This document shows, one piece after another, positions 1 through 8,689 of a DNA stretch of 64,000 bases. A program made the translations under genes and the position numbers. Under the pieces are notes generated by a model that saw only the letters and a program-made list of their open reading frames with translations, had not been told where the DNA came from and did no database searches. Positions within the stretch are counted from its first letter, which is position 1, and every line of letters starts with the position of its first letter. This DNA comes from Bordetella parapertussis. Lineage in GTDB: Bacteria > Pseudomonadota > Gammaproteobacteria > Burkholderiales > Burkholderiaceae_C. The stretch is taken from NCBI GenBank assembly GCA_945870575.1, contig CAMBSK010000003.1, forward strand, positions 62,001-126,000, read 5' to 3'.

Positions 1-858
1 ATCGTGCAATTCGACCAGATCGATATCAGCGGCCTGCAAGCCGGATTGGGCATAGGCCTGCTTGGCAGCCAGCACGGTGGCATCAAAAGAACACAAATCC
101 GGGTGGTGCGAAATACGCGCTGAGCCGCTGGTCTGGGCACTGGCCATGACACGTATGCCTTGCTGCCGCGCCTTATCTGTCAGCAATTCACGCCGACTGA
201 CCACCACAGCGGCGGCGCCGTCGCTGGGCGGGCAGCAGTCAAACAACTGCAAAGGATCGGCGATCATGACGGAGGAAGCGATTTGCTCCTGAGTCAGGTC
301 TGCGCCCATTTGAGCCAGCGGGTTTTTCAAACCGTTGGCCTTGTTTTTGATGATGACGGCGGCAATGTCTTCGCGGGTGGTGCCGTATTTCTCGGCATGC
401 ACACGCCAGGCCAGACCGAACACGCCGGGGAAAGTCAGGCCGCTGGGACCGTCGTTTTCATTGTCCATGGCACAGTTAAGTGCGGAGGTGATTTCCGGTG
501 TGGAGGCATGCATCATGGTTTCAACGCCGACGACCAGCACCGCATCGCACATACCGCTGGCCACCGCCATGCAAGCGTGCCTGAAAGCAATACCGCCCGA
601 GGCACACGCACCTTCGACCTTGGTGCATGGAATACCGTGCAAACCAAGTCGCTCAGCAACAATACCGGCCAGCACTTCTTTGCCATTTAAAGGGCCGCTG
701 ACAAAATTACCCAGATAGACCGCGCCTATGCGCGAGCGATCAATACCGGACTCCACAATGGCGCGTGCAGCGGCGTCTACCGCCAAAGCTTCAATCGTCG
801 TGTCCGAGTGACGGCCGAAACGGGTCGAACCGGTGCCGGCGATATACACAGTGTTCAT
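1..858 (-). CDS. Thiolase (acetyl-CoA acetyltransferase family), C-terminus beyond the window
   Basis: Cut by the left edge; the visible 286 residues are the N-terminal part of a thiolase of the SCP-x/lipid-transfer-associated type, cytoplasmic enzymes that cleave or condense beta-ketoacyl-CoA thioesters. Seen: a start reading MNTVYIAGTGSTRFG, the nucleophile region VEGACASGGIAFRHA with Cys85, and a following GVETMM segment. The ATG at 858 overlaps the TGA of the acyl-CoA ligase gene (ATGA), so translation is probably coupled and the two act on the same acyl chain. The substrate cannot be read from the sequence; a non-catalytic paralogue is possible because the C-terminal Cys/His region is not visible. 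Confidence 0.85.
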   Translation of the reverse strand, partial: MNTVYIAGTGSTRFGRHSDTTIEALAVDAAARAIVESGIDRSRIGAVYLGNFVSGPLNGKEVLAGIVAERLGLHGIPCTKVEGACASGGIAFRHACMAVASGMCDAVLVVGVETMMHASTPEITSALNCAMDNENDGPSGLTFPGVFGLAWRVHAEKYGTTREDIAAVIIKNKANGLKNPLAQMGADLTQEQIASSVMIADPLQLFDCCPPSDGAAAVVVSRRELLTDKARQQGIRVMASAQTSGSARISHHPDLCSFDATVLAAKQAYAQSGLQAADIDLVELHD

Positions 859-2384
859 TTTGTGTCTCCTTGTTTAAGTTGCTGGCGCAAAGTGGTTTTC
901 AAGATTTTTCCGTAATTGTTTTTCGGCAGGTCATCAGGGAAAAAATACTCGCGCGGGCGCTTGAAACGCGCTAGGTTGTCCAGGCACAGCGCGTCAAGTT
1001 CCTCTGCCGTCACCGTCATTCCTTTTTTCAGCACCACGAACGCCACGGGTTCTTCCCCAAGGTCTGCGCTTTCTGTGCCTATGACCGACACCTCGGCCAC
1101 AGCCGCATGGCGCAACAGCACTTCTTCGATTTCGCGCGGGTAAATATTGCTGCCGCCACGAATAATCATGTCTTTGGAACGGTCGCGCAGCGTCAGGTAA
1201 CCGAGTTCATCAAGCGCACCGATGTCGCCGGTCCACAACCAGCCATCGCGTATGGCAGAGGCCGTCGCCACCGGGTTGTTCCAGTAACCGAGCATGCGTG
1301 TGTCGCTGCGGGTGATGATTTCGCCGGGCTCGCCTGTAGGCATGTCGCGGCCTTCGTCGTCAACCACCCTCACCTGCACCGCGCTGCGGGCAATGCCGCA
1401 GGAAGCCAGACGTGCCAGATGCGCCGCGTCGCCGCTGCCCTGGTGATCCTGGCGCGACAACTGCGTGATGGTCATCGGGCTTTCGCCTTGACCGTAGATT
1501 TGCACCAGATGCGGCCCGAACACCTCCAGCGTTTTCAGCAGGTCGGACACATACATGGGTGCGCCGCCATAGACCAGGGTTTGCAAATTCCCGCCAGCAT
1601 GGCTCAGACCTTCAGCCGCACGCAATGCTCGGGTGATCATGGTCGGTGCTACAAACAAAGAAACGCGCGGGTATCGCTGCAAACCGTCGAGCAACAACTC
1701 CGGGCTGAATGACTTTTCAATCACCTGGTGGCCGCCGTTAAAAATATGCGGCAAGCTGTACTGACCGGTGCCGTGCGACAGCGGCGCCAGATGCAGCATG
1801 GTGTCACCCGCCATGACGAAATCTATATCCGCACCGTAATGCAGGCACATGCCCAGCAGGTTGCGGTGCGTCAGCATGGCACCTTTGGGTACGCCTGTTG
1901 TACCGCTGGTGTAAAACAACCAGGCTAAATCGTCTGGCTGCATGTCCATGCAAGCCACAGGCGCGTGACGCAGCATGGCCTGGTAAGCGTCATCGTCAAC
2001 CGATACCAAGCGCGCGGGCTGCGCCAAATCTGCCAACACCGGTTGCAAGCCTGACAACAAAGAATCACTGGTGAACACCAGCGCCGTGCCGCAGTCTCCT
2101 GCAATTTGTCTGACTTCTTTGGGGTGCAGCTTGGCGTTCACAGGAACTGCGCACAAGCCCGCGATCCAGCTGGCAAACAGGGTTTCAAAAAACGCTGCCC
2201 GGTTTTCCATGCAAATCACCACCCGGCTGCCTGGCGGCAGGCGCAAGTCCTGCACCATGAAAGCAGCCAGCGCATGACTGCGTGCGGCAAGTTCCGCGAA
2301 GCTGAGCGTGTGACCGCTGCAAGTCACCGCCGCCAGATGCGGGTGACTGCGGGCGCGGTTCAAAAAAGCATGAACTGTGTTCAT
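855..2384 (-). CDS. AMP-dependent acyl-CoA synthetase/ligase
   Basis: A 509-residue ANL-superfamily enzyme that activates a carboxylic acid as acyl-AMP and transfers it to CoA. Seen: the P-loop-like signature LFYTSGTTGVPKGAML around residue 160, a YGQGESPMT segment (A5), a GWLWTGDIGALDE segment (A7/A8) and the C-terminal catalytic Lys in NNYGKILK. The length is normal for medium-chain or aromatic acyl-CoA ligases. It lies between an FAH-family hydrolase and a thiolase on the same strand, 28 bp after the former and overlapping the latter, which suggests a short degradative operon. Substrate unknown. Confidence 0.92.
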   Translation of the reverse strand: MNTVHAFLNRARSHPHLAAVTCSGHTLSFAELAARSHALAAFMVQDLRLPPGSRVVICMENRAAFFETLFASWIAGLCAVPVNAKLHPKEVRQIAGDCGTALVFTSDSLLSGLQPVLADLAQPARLVSVDDDAYQAMLRHAPVACMDMQPDDLAWLFYTSGTTGVPKGAMLTHRNLLGMCLHYGADIDFVMAGDTMLHLAPLSHGTGQYSLPHIFNGGHQVIEKSFSPELLLDGLQRYPRVSLFVAPTMITRALRAAEGLSHAGGNLQTLVYGGAPMYVSDLLKTLEVFGPHLVQIYGQGESPMTITQLSRQDHQGSGDAAHLARLASCGIARSAVQVRVVDDEGRDMPTGEPGEIITRSDTRMLGYWNNPVATASAIRDGWLWTGDIGALDELGYLTLRDRSKDMIIRGGSNIYPREIEEVLLRHAAVAEVSVIGTESADLGEEPVAFVVLKKGMTVTAEELDALCLDNLARFKRPREYFFPDDLPKNNYGKILKTTLRQQLKQGDTK

Positions 2385-2412
2385 ACGTCCTACTCCAATG
2401 AATGACGGAGGC

Positions 2413-3117
2413 TCAGGCCACCTTGACAGAAATAGGCGTCAAACCAGCGATGCGCCCGTGCATGGTATCGCCGGTTTTGACGGCACCCACGCCCTCAGGT
2501 GTGCCGCTGAAAATCAAATCGCCGGCTTGCAGTTCAAACAAGGTCGACAGATTGGCAATGGTTTCGTTGACAGACCATATCAAATGGCTGAGGTTACTGC
2601 TCTGGCGGGTTTCACCGTTGACATCAAGCGCAATATCTGCACTCAGCAATTCGCCTACGGCTGACTTGGGATGCAGCAAACCTACGGGCGCGCTGAAGTC
2701 AAAAGCTTTGCCAATTTCCCACGGCCGTCCTTGCTCGCGCATTTTGATTTGCAAATCGCGCCGCGTCATGTCCAGGCCGACGGCGTAAGCATAAATATGC
2801 GAAGCAGCCTGTTCAACCGCGATGTTTTTACCCCCGGTTCCGATGGCCACCACCAGCTCGATTTCATAGTGAAAATTCGCGGTCAAAGGCGGGTAAGGAA
2901 TACTGACAGTTTGATCAGCAGGAACCGCCACCACAGATTGCGCGTCGCCGGGTTTGCAGAAAAAGAACGGCGGTTCGCGGTCCGGGTCAAAGCCCATTTC
3001 GCGCGCATGCGCAGCGTAGTTGCGTCCTACGCAATACACACGGCGCACGGGAAACAAGGCTGAGCTGCCGGCGACGGGCAAGGCATTGACGGCTTGCGGT
3101 TGAAAAACATAATTCAT
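2413..3117 (-). CDS. Fumarylacetoacetate hydrolase (FAH) family protein, fumarylpyruvate hydrolase-like
   Basis: A 234-residue FAH-fold protein. Seen: the VGRNYAAHAREMG motif near residue 30, the metal-binding FHYEIELVVAIG segment near residue 83, and SGTPEGVGAVKTGD near the C-terminus. These are the usual features of the single-domain hydrolases that split fumarylpyruvate or acylpyruvates (as in NagK of the gentisate pathway) or act as oxaloacetate tautomerase or decarboxylase. It is the first gene of a minus-strand run with an acyl-CoA ligase and a thiolase, and diverges from the tetronate operon. The specific substrate is not determined by the sequence. Confidence 0.88.
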   Translation of the reverse strand: MNYVFQPQAVNALPVAGSSALFPVRRVYCVGRNYAAHAREMGFDPDREPPFFFCKPGDAQSVVAVPADQTVSIPYPPLTANFHYEIELVVAIGTGGKNIAVEQAASHIYAYAVGLDMTRRDLQIKMREQGRPWEIGKAFDFSAPVGLLHPKSAVGELLSADIALDVNGETRQSSNLSHLIWSVNETIANLSTLFELQAGDLIFSGTPEGVGAVKTGDTMHGRIAGLTPISVKVA

Positions 3118-3344
3118 AGCGGTATACCTTTGTTAAAAAAACCATTCAAACCACAGACGTATTAGCGCCAGCGCTGAGTCCATGCTTTGTTTGATTTTGA
3201 CATGGGGCTAAACCCTGAAAGCACATTAGGTATGCTTGTTGCCCTGCCCTGCGCAAAACCGGCTTTGCTGGTTCATCTTTGAAAGAATCTCAATATGGCA
3301 AGCATCTCCTTGCAGTACACACGTTTTTATTTTCAGGTGCAGCC

Positions 3345-4649
3345 ATGAGCCTGTTACTTGGTTGTATCGCCGATGATTTCACCGGTGCCACCGACCTGGC
3401 CAACAACCTGGTTCGCGCCGGTATGCGCGTGGTGCAAACCATAGGTGTGCCGGATGCACCCTTGCCCGCAGATTGCAACGCGGTTGTCATTGCGCTGAAG
3501 TCGCGCACCATCTCGCCGCAAGAGGCCGTGGCCCAATCACTTGAAGCATTGCGCTGGTTGCAATCGCAACAAGTCAAACAGGTGTATTTCAAATACTGCT
3601 CCACGTTTGACAGCCTGTACCGGGGGGAGGTACGCGGCAATATCGGCCCGGTCACCGAAGCGCTGATGCAGGCCATGGACTGCGACTTCACCATTGCCAC
3701 ACCGGCGTTTCCCGACAACCAGCGCACAGTGTTCAAAGGGCATTTGTTTGTCGGCGATGTGTTGCTGAGCGACAGCGGCATGAAAAACCACCCGCTCACG
3801 CCCATGCAGGACGCCAATTTGGTGAACGTCATGCAGGCTCAGTGCAACAAGCGCGTCGGTCTGATCGATTACCGCTGTGTCGCCAAAGGCAGCGAGGCCA
3901 TCGCGCAGCGCATCATCGAATTGAAAACGCAAGGCTTTTCGATTGCTGTGGTGGACGCGCTCTCCAACGAGGATTTGCTGCGTCTGGGCCCTGCGCTCAA
4001 GCCCATGCCGCTGGTGACTGCCGGTTCGGGCGTCGCCATAGGCTTGCCCGGTAACTGGGGCATACAACCCGCCGCAGACAGCGCGCGACTGCCAGCTGCG
4101 CAAGGACTGCAAGCCATCATCAGCGGCAGTTGTTCAGTCGCTACTCAGGGGCAGGTTGCGCATTTTGTGCAGCACGGCGGACACGCCTACCAACTCGATC
4201 CGCTGGCCTGGTCGGAGCATGCCCCGGCCGCAGAAATCGCCACGCATGTGCTGGCCTGGGCCACGCCGTTGCTGGGCAAAGGTCCAGTACTGGTGTATTC
4301 GACGGCGGACGCAGAGCAGGTCAAATCGGTGCAACAAAAACGCGGTACACAACAAGCTGGTGAACACACCGAGCAAGTGCTGGCCATGGTGGCGCGCGGC
4401 CTGGTCAAGCTGGGCGTGGGCCAACTGGTGGTAGCCGGCGGTGAAACATCGGGGGCTTGCGTGCAGGCGCTGGGTGTGACGCTGATGTCCATTGGCGCGC
4501 AGATTGACCCTGGCGTGCCATGGTGCCACTCGCCGTGCAGCTTTTCCTCTCACGGCGGCTTGCATTTGACTTTGAAGTCAGGCAATTTCGGTAGCACGGA
4601 TTTTTTCAGCAAGGCTTTCATTTCTTTGCAACCAGGCAGCGCTGCATGA
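3345..4649 (+). CDS. otnK: Four-carbon acid sugar kinase, 3-oxo-tetronate kinase
   Basis: A DUF1537-family ATP-dependent kinase of 434 residues. Known family role: phosphorylation of 3-oxo-tetronate (from erythronate or threonate) at C4. Seen: the N-terminal motif ADDFTGATD (residues 9-17), YKYCSTFDS-type substrate segment, and a C-terminal nucleotide-binding region with VVAGGETSGA. An in-frame upstream ATG exists at 3279, but family proteins begin at MSLLLGCIADDFTG, so 3345 is preferred. Its stop overlaps the otnC start (ATGA), giving a tight otnK-otnC-otnI operon. No erythronate or threonate dehydrogenase is attached to it. Confidence 0.9.
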   Translation: MSLLLGCIADDFTGATDLANNLVRAGMRVVQTIGVPDAPLPADCNAVVIALKSRTISPQEAVAQSLEALRWLQSQQVKQVYFKYCSTFDSLYRGEVRGNIGPVTEALMQAMDCDFTIATPAFPDNQRTVFKGHLFVGDVLLSDSGMKNHPLTPMQDANLVNVMQAQCNKRVGLIDYRCVAKGSEAIAQRIIELKTQGFSIAVVDALSNEDLLRLGPALKPMPLVTAGSGVAIGLPGNWGIQPAADSARLPAAQGLQAIISGSCSVATQGQVAHFVQHGGHAYQLDPLAWSEHAPAAEIATHVLAWATPLLGKGPVLVYSTADAEQVKSVQQKRGTQQAGEHTEQVLAMVARGLVKLGVGQLVVAGGETSGACVQALGVTLMSIGAQIDPGVPWCHSPCSFSSHGGLHLTLKSGNFGSTDFFSKAFISLQPGSAA

Positions 4650-5341
4650 GCCAGGTGTTGGTAAACAGTGGCATGAACCGGGCCCGCGAAGATATATGCC
4701 GGGTCGGTCGCAGCCTGTTCGAGCGCAGCTATGTGCACGCCACCGCTGGCAATATCAGCATGCGCATTGACAATGGTTTTTTAATCACACCCACCGACGC
4801 CTGCCTGGGTTTTCTGGACCCGAGTGATTTGGCACTTTTGGACACGAATGGCGTACAACTCAGCGGCGCGCGCGCCAGCAAAACACTGGCCTTGCACAGA
4901 CGGATTTACAGCGCCACGCAACGACTCTCACCGCAAACCGCTTGCGTGATTCACAGCCACAGCACGCATCTGGTGGCCTTAAGCCTGAAAAACACGCATT
5001 TCCAAACCCCGCTGGGACCTGAGTTGCTGGCACCCGTCACGCCCTACTTTGTGATGAAAGTCGGTCATGTGCCGCTGATCCCATATTACAAGCCGGGCGA
5101 TGTGGCGTCTGCAGATGCCGTCGAACACGCAATTGCACGCTACGCTGACCAAGGCTTGCCTTTGCACGCGGTCATGCTCTCGCGCCTGGGCCCCAACGTC
5201 TGGCACGACAGCCCGGCACAAGCCATGGCGACGCTGGAAGAACTCGAAGAAACAGCTAGGCTGAGTCTGTTGACGCAGACCACACCGCTGGAAGAAAAAA
5301 GCATCGAAGAATTGCGCCAGACCTTTGGCGCCCATTGGTAA
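4646..5341 (+). CDS. otnC: Class II aldolase-fold 3-oxo-tetronate 4-phosphate decarboxylase
   Basis: A 231-residue class II aldolase/adducin-fold enzyme. In the tetronate pathway the OtnC member decarboxylates 3-oxo-tetronate 4-phosphate to dihydroxyacetone phosphate. Seen: the Gly-rich TAGNISMR phosphate-binding segment (33-40), GARASKTLALH, and the metal ligands IHSHSTH (residues 102-108). The usual third ligand sits in an L-x-x-H-G motif; here the aligned stretch reads MLSRLGPNVWH, with Leu181 at the His position, so metal coordination may differ. Starts by ATGA overlap with otnK. Function is assigned mainly by operon context. Confidence 0.85.
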   Translation: MSQVLVNSGMNRAREDICRVGRSLFERSYVHATAGNISMRIDNGFLITPTDACLGFLDPSDLALLDTNGVQLSGARASKTLALHRRIYSATQRLSPQTACVIHSHSTHLVALSLKNTHFQTPLGPELLAPVTPYFVMKVGHVPLIPYYKPGDVASADAVEHAIARYADQGLPLHAVMLSRLGPNVWHDSPAQAMATLEELEETARLSLLTQTTPLEEKSIEELRQTFGAHW

Positions 5342-5364
5342 GCCTTGAGAACGAAAGAAACAAT

Positions 5365-6255
5365 ATGTTGAAATTTGCCGCCAATCTCTCTTTTTTGTAC
5401 AACGAACTGCCTTTCATGGAGCGTTTTGCGGCTGCCGCCAAAGACGGCTTCAAAGGCGTGGAGTACCTGTTCCCCTACGCTTTCAGCAAGCAGGAAATCG
5501 CTGCAGCATTGAAAGATACGGGTTTGCAACAAGTGCTGTTCAACGCCCCGCCTGCGGGCCATGACCGAGGCAGCGCACAAGCCGCCTGGGACCAAGGAGT
5601 GCGCGGCACCACCTGTTTGCCGGGACGGGAGGACGAGTTCAAACGCGGCTTCATGCTGGCCCTCGAATACGCCGAGACCTTGAACTGCCCCCGCATACAC
5701 GTGATGGCCGGTTTGGTGCCTGAAGGGTTTCGCGTCGCCAGCCATTTGCCTGTGCATTTAGCCACCAGCGCAGCGCATGCGTCTACCCCCGGCCCTATGC
5801 GTGACACCTACTTACGCAATTTGCGCTGGGCCGCCGAGCAAGCAGCCTCAGTTGGTCGAGATGTGCTGATTGAACCCATCAACACCCGTGACATTCCGCA
5901 TTTCTTTTTGAACCGTCAGGATGATGCTCACGCCATCGTGCAAGAAGTGAACATGCCTAATTTAAAAGTGCAGTTTGACCTCTACCACTGCCAGATTGTG
6001 GAGGGCGATGTGGAAAACAAAATCCGCCATTACCTGCCGGGCGGGCGGGTCGCGCATTTGCAGATTGCGGGGGTTCCACAACGCCATGAACCCGACACCG
6101 GCGAATTGAACTATGCCGTGTTGTTTAAGGCGATTGATCAAGTCTCCAAAGAATGTGGCTGGGATGGCTGGCTGGGCTGTGAATACCGGCCTGCATTGGG
6201 CGCAGTTAGCGGCGGCACCTCAGACGGCTTGGGCTGGATACACAAAGCAGCTTAA
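5365..6255 (+). CDS. otnI: Hydroxypyruvate isomerase-like 2-oxo-tetronate isomerase
   Basis: A 296-residue xylose-isomerase-like TIM-barrel protein of the hydroxypyruvate isomerase (Hyi) family. In otn operons this member interconverts 2-oxo- and 3-oxo-tetronate. Seen: the typical N-terminus MLKFAANLSFLYNELPF, FKGVEYLFPY, the metal-binding segments IEPINTRDIP and VQFDLYHCQI, and a C-terminal WLGCEYRP. The start at 5365 is chosen because family proteins begin at MLKFAANLS; a TTG at 5335 overlapping otnC is also open. The stop overlaps the stop of the convergent gene by two bases. Confidence 0.88.
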   Translation: MLKFAANLSFLYNELPFMERFAAAAKDGFKGVEYLFPYAFSKQEIAAALKDTGLQQVLFNAPPAGHDRGSAQAAWDQGVRGTTCLPGREDEFKRGFMLALEYAETLNCPRIHVMAGLVPEGFRVASHLPVHLATSAAHASTPGPMRDTYLRNLRWAAEQAASVGRDVLIEPINTRDIPHFFLNRQDDAHAIVQEVNMPNLKVQFDLYHCQIVEGDVENKIRHYLPGGRVAHLQIAGVPQRHEPDTGELNYAVLFKAIDQVSKECGWDGWLGCEYRPALGAVSGGTSDGLGWIHKAA

Positions 6256-6710
6256 ATCTGCTGCAAATGCATCACCGGGTAAGGACTGACGACACGGTAA
6301 GTCGGGCACTGGTAGCGCTCGATGTCATGACCGTTGATCGGGAACGAGCTGCAATTGGAAAACCGGCGCAGCGGCGAACTGTAAATGCCACAAATATAGG
6401 TGTCGGTGCCTGACTGTTCCAAAAACACGCATTGGCGATTCAAACAGCAGTTGCCGCATTGCGAACAATGGCCTTGTACGGGTTCGCACACCTCGGGATT
6501 GAAACGCAAAATATCTTCGAAATAATGCTGCACCGGCCCGTTGCTGATGGCATTTAAATGGATTTTCATTTTGTCCAGGGTGCGCCTGTAATTCAGCAGG
6601 TATTGCTTTTTCCAAAACAACAAGCCGGCCACAGCGGGTAACACGGGCAACAAACATTTAAAAATAAAAACCAATGCCAAGGCAAGTTTTTCTGCGTGGT
6701 GTTTTTTCAA
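6252..6710 (-). CDS. Membrane-anchored YkgJ-like Cys-cluster protein
   Basis: A 152-residue protein with one N-terminal hydrophobic segment (about residues 8-32, basic residues before and after) and a C-terminal Cys cluster: CSQCGNCC, then CVFLE, CGIYSSPLRRFSNCSSFP and CPTY. That arrangement resembles the YkgJ/CxxCxxCC family, annotated as zinc- or iron-chelating, where a CxxCxxCC core is followed by C-x-Y and CxxFP elements. The role is not established. It is convergent with otnI, the two stop codons sharing bases, so there is no room for a separate terminator. Confidence 0.7.
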   Translation of the reverse strand: MKKHHAEKLALALVFIFKCLLPVLPAVAGLLFWKKQYLLNYRRTLDKMKIHLNAISNGPVQHYFEDILRFNPEVCEPVQGHCSQCGNCCLNRQCVFLEQSGTDTYICGIYSSPLRRFSNCSSFPINGHDIERYQCPTYRVVSPYPVMHLQQI

Positions 6711-6818
6711 GACAATCGACTCAGAAGTGAAAACCAGAGTCTCGTCAGTCAGCGTGACAAATTGGTGACGCTTGAATTACATCCGCGTGACGATTCAGGC
6801 CGTTGAGGTGTAGCGTAT

Positions 6819-7079
6819 TTAAGCCGAGGGAATGGCTGCCGAGTGCGCGTGATAGGCGGCATCAAAAGTCTTAGCCTTGCCCATGTAATGCCTGTCAATT
6901 CGCCATTCTTTCAAGATTTGCATAGCGAAATCAAATTCGGCCTGGGGCAGATCGTAAAGCTGACGTATTTGGAAATCGGTGTCTGACTCCAACGACAAGA
7001 CCAGATGCGAGAGCACTTTGGCAAACGCCTGGTCAGGCGTTTTTTCTATGATTTTTTTGGCTTTTTTAATGGCGCGCAT
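6819..7079 (-). CDS. Small hypothetical protein
   Basis: An 86-residue basic protein with no domain I recognise. Seen: a Lys-rich start (MRAIKKAKKIIEKT), then an acidic helical middle and a conserved-looking LKEWRIDRHYMGKAKTFDAAY. The ATG at 7079 is preceded on the minus strand by AAGG about nine bases upstream, a plausible Shine-Dalgarno. An in-frame upstream start at 7142 lacks such a site and would add a hydrophobic stretch. It diverges from the redoxin-like gene, and the intervening DNA is AT-rich. Confidence 0.6.
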   Translation of the reverse strand: MRAIKKAKKIIEKTPDQAFAKVLSHLVLSLESDTDFQIRQLYDLPQAEFDFAMQILKEWRIDRHYMGKAKTFDAAYHAHSAAIPSA

Positions 7080-7196
7080 ATGTGTTACCTTGGAAGTCAA
7101 AAGAAAAATCAATACGAATCGAGAGCACTTAAGTCTACACAAAAAAACAGCTTGAAAAAGGAAAGTGACAAACTGTTTTTTCTTTCAAGACAAAGC

Positions 7197-7469
7197 ATGT
7201 TTTACATCAATAACATTGGCAGCCGTTTGCCACTTGAAGCGCTGCCGTTGCTCAACGGTGAAGTTCTGAATCCTCAGGATCTGAAAGGGCAATGGCTGGT
7301 GCTGGGTATTTCTATTGATAAGCAATTACAAAACACCAAAACACATTTTCAAAAACACGGCTACAACTTTGACCGTGTCTGGCTTAACCCTGAGCTTAAA
7401 ACAGTTATTTACAAAGCACGCAGCCTACCGACCACACTGATTTTTAACCCTCAAGAGAAACTGCTGTAA
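7197..7469 (+). CDS. Short TlpA/redoxin-like protein lacking the CxxC active site
   Basis: A 90-residue protein whose ends resemble a TlpA/ResA thioredoxin fold: LPLEALPLLNGEVLNPQDLKGQWLV at the start and the cis-Pro region SLPTTLIFNPQEKLL at the end. In TlpA proteins the segment after GKW-hydrophobic runs into WATWCxPC; here it runs directly into GISIDKQLQNTKTHFQKHGY, which matches the later 'GIAID...F' strand of the fold. The catalytic helix therefore appears to have been lost by an internal deletion. It may be a decayed gene or a redox-inactive derivative. Confidence 0.55.
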   Translation: MFYINNIGSRLPLEALPLLNGEVLNPQDLKGQWLVLGISIDKQLQNTKTHFQKHGYNFDRVWLNPELKTVIYKARSLPTTLIFNPQEKLL

Positions 7470-7552
7470 ATTGAAAAAGGGTAAATGTTTTTAGAAGAGA
7501 TAGAAAATCTGTCAAAATACGTAATGTAATTTTAATTATTTAGAAAGTAACC

Positions 7553-7987
7553 ATGAGCACATTTGCAAATCAATTGAAGTCTGAAATTGCACGTATCGCA
7601 AAAAAAGAAAACAAGGCAGAAAACGCTGCATTGAAAAAAGCTTCTACCCAGTACCGTTCAGAGATTGCCGCTTTGAAACGCCGTTTGGTTGCTTTGGAAT
7701 CCATGGTCGGCAGAATTGGCAAGCAAGCGGCCAAAGCCGGTGCTGAAGTTGTGACCGCTGAAGACGATGAAAAATCCCTGCGCTTTCGAGTTGCAGGTTT
7801 TGCCAGTTTGCGTAAAAAACTCGGCGTCTCCGCCAACGAAATGGGCGCACTGTTAGGCGTCAGCGGCCAGTCCGTTTACAAATGGGAACAAGGCAAAGCC
7901 AAGCCACGTGCCAGCCAGATGAACGCTATTGCTGCGGTCAGAAAACTGGGTAAAAAACAAGTCGCCGAATTGCTGACGGCTGAGTGA
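7553..7987 (+). CDS. Coiled-coil plus HTH (XRE-like) regulator
   Basis: A 144-residue protein in two parts. Residues 1-60 are Lys/Glu/Ala-rich with heptad-like spacing (likely coiled coil); residues 83-144 hold an XRE-type helix-turn-helix: FASLRKKLGVSANEMGALLGVSGQSVYKWEQGKAKPR, split here for length. The C-terminal domain should bind DNA and the coiled coil may mediate oligomerisation. AGAAAG lies just upstream of the ATG in an AT-rich leader. No neighbouring gene reveals a target. Confidence 0.7.
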   Translation: MSTFANQLKSEIARIAKKENKAENAALKKASTQYRSEIAALKRRLVALESMVGRIGKQAAKAGAEVVTAEDDEKSLRFRVAGFASLRKKLGVSANEMGALLGVSGQSVYKWEQGKAKPRASQMNAIAAVRKLGKKQVAELLTAE

Positions 7988-8055
7988 TTTAATCATCTGC
8001 TGATAAAAAACTTACCGGCAAACCGCACACAGCGATACAAGCTTATACGAAAGAA

Positions 8056-8415
8056 TTAATCGTTGCAAATCGCATTGTTACCGGGAATTGGAACCGCCAG
8101 TCCGAATATGAAGTCATCGTGCATGATGGTGAATACTTTGCAGGACTTTTTTCCCCTAGGCGTATCAAACACCATATTGCATTGCGCGCTGCCGTCCTGA
8201 GCGCGTCCCCATTCGGCCTTGAGGTAACGCACTTTTTCAGGCTTTACTTTGAATTCTTTGGCGACGCCTTCAAGATCATATTTGCCGTAACCGCTGATCA
8301 ATTTGCAATTGGCCGGCGTGACATACAGCATGTCCGGCTGCCGGGTGGCTGCCGAAACAGGCCCGCTTGACACAGCAAGCAAGCAACAAAATATATTGAA
8401 TTCGCTCAACCGCAT
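8056..8415 (-). CDS. Small exported protein of unknown function
   Basis: A 119-residue protein with a likely signal peptide (about residues 1-22, ending SSGPVSAA). The mature part contains four Cys (CKLISGYG, CNMVFDTPRGKKSCKVF, CND) that could form two disulfides in the periplasm. No family was recognised. Convergent with the HTH regulator. Confidence 0.6.
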   Translation of the reverse strand: MRLSEFNIFCCLLAVSSGPVSAATRQPDMLYVTPANCKLISGYGKYDLEGVAKEFKVKPEKVRYLKAEWGRAQDGSAQCNMVFDTPRGKKSCKVFTIMHDDFIFGLAVPIPGNNAICND

Positions 8416-8449
8416 GAAGCACCTTTATCTATGCACATGATGATCTTAA

Positions 8450-8689
8450 GTCAGTCTTCTGCACAGCCACTCAAGCGCTGCTAAGCTTGAAATCAATCAC
8501 GCCAACTTATACAAAACATGCGGATACCCGACTCGAGGCCGCAAGCCCAACCGCATTCCGCGCTTTAAATACCAACACTATGCGGCTGACTTCATTAGCG
8601 CAGGCGGCACGGCAGAAGAATTGCAAGTGCTGGATGAGGTGGTCGCCGGTGCTGCATCTAAAATCTCGGTATGCATGACAAGCCATTGA
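8450..8689 (+). pseudogene. Gene remnant without start codon
   Basis: An 80-codon stretch open from a TAA at 8447 to a TGA at 8687-8689, in a frame with no ATG before its last codons. It reads like real protein: SAAKLEINHANLYKTCGYP, TRGRKPNRIPRFKYQHYAAD and FISAGGTAEELQVLDEVV are consecutive segments with sensible codon use. I do not recognise the family. It overlaps the start of the P1 peptidase in another frame. Most likely the 3' part of a truncated gene. Confidence 0.4.

Noticed and set aside
8487..8678. 63-codon ATG ORF before the P1 peptidase
   Set aside because: Another frame of the same DNA (8450-8689) gives a much more protein-like translation; this one has no features.
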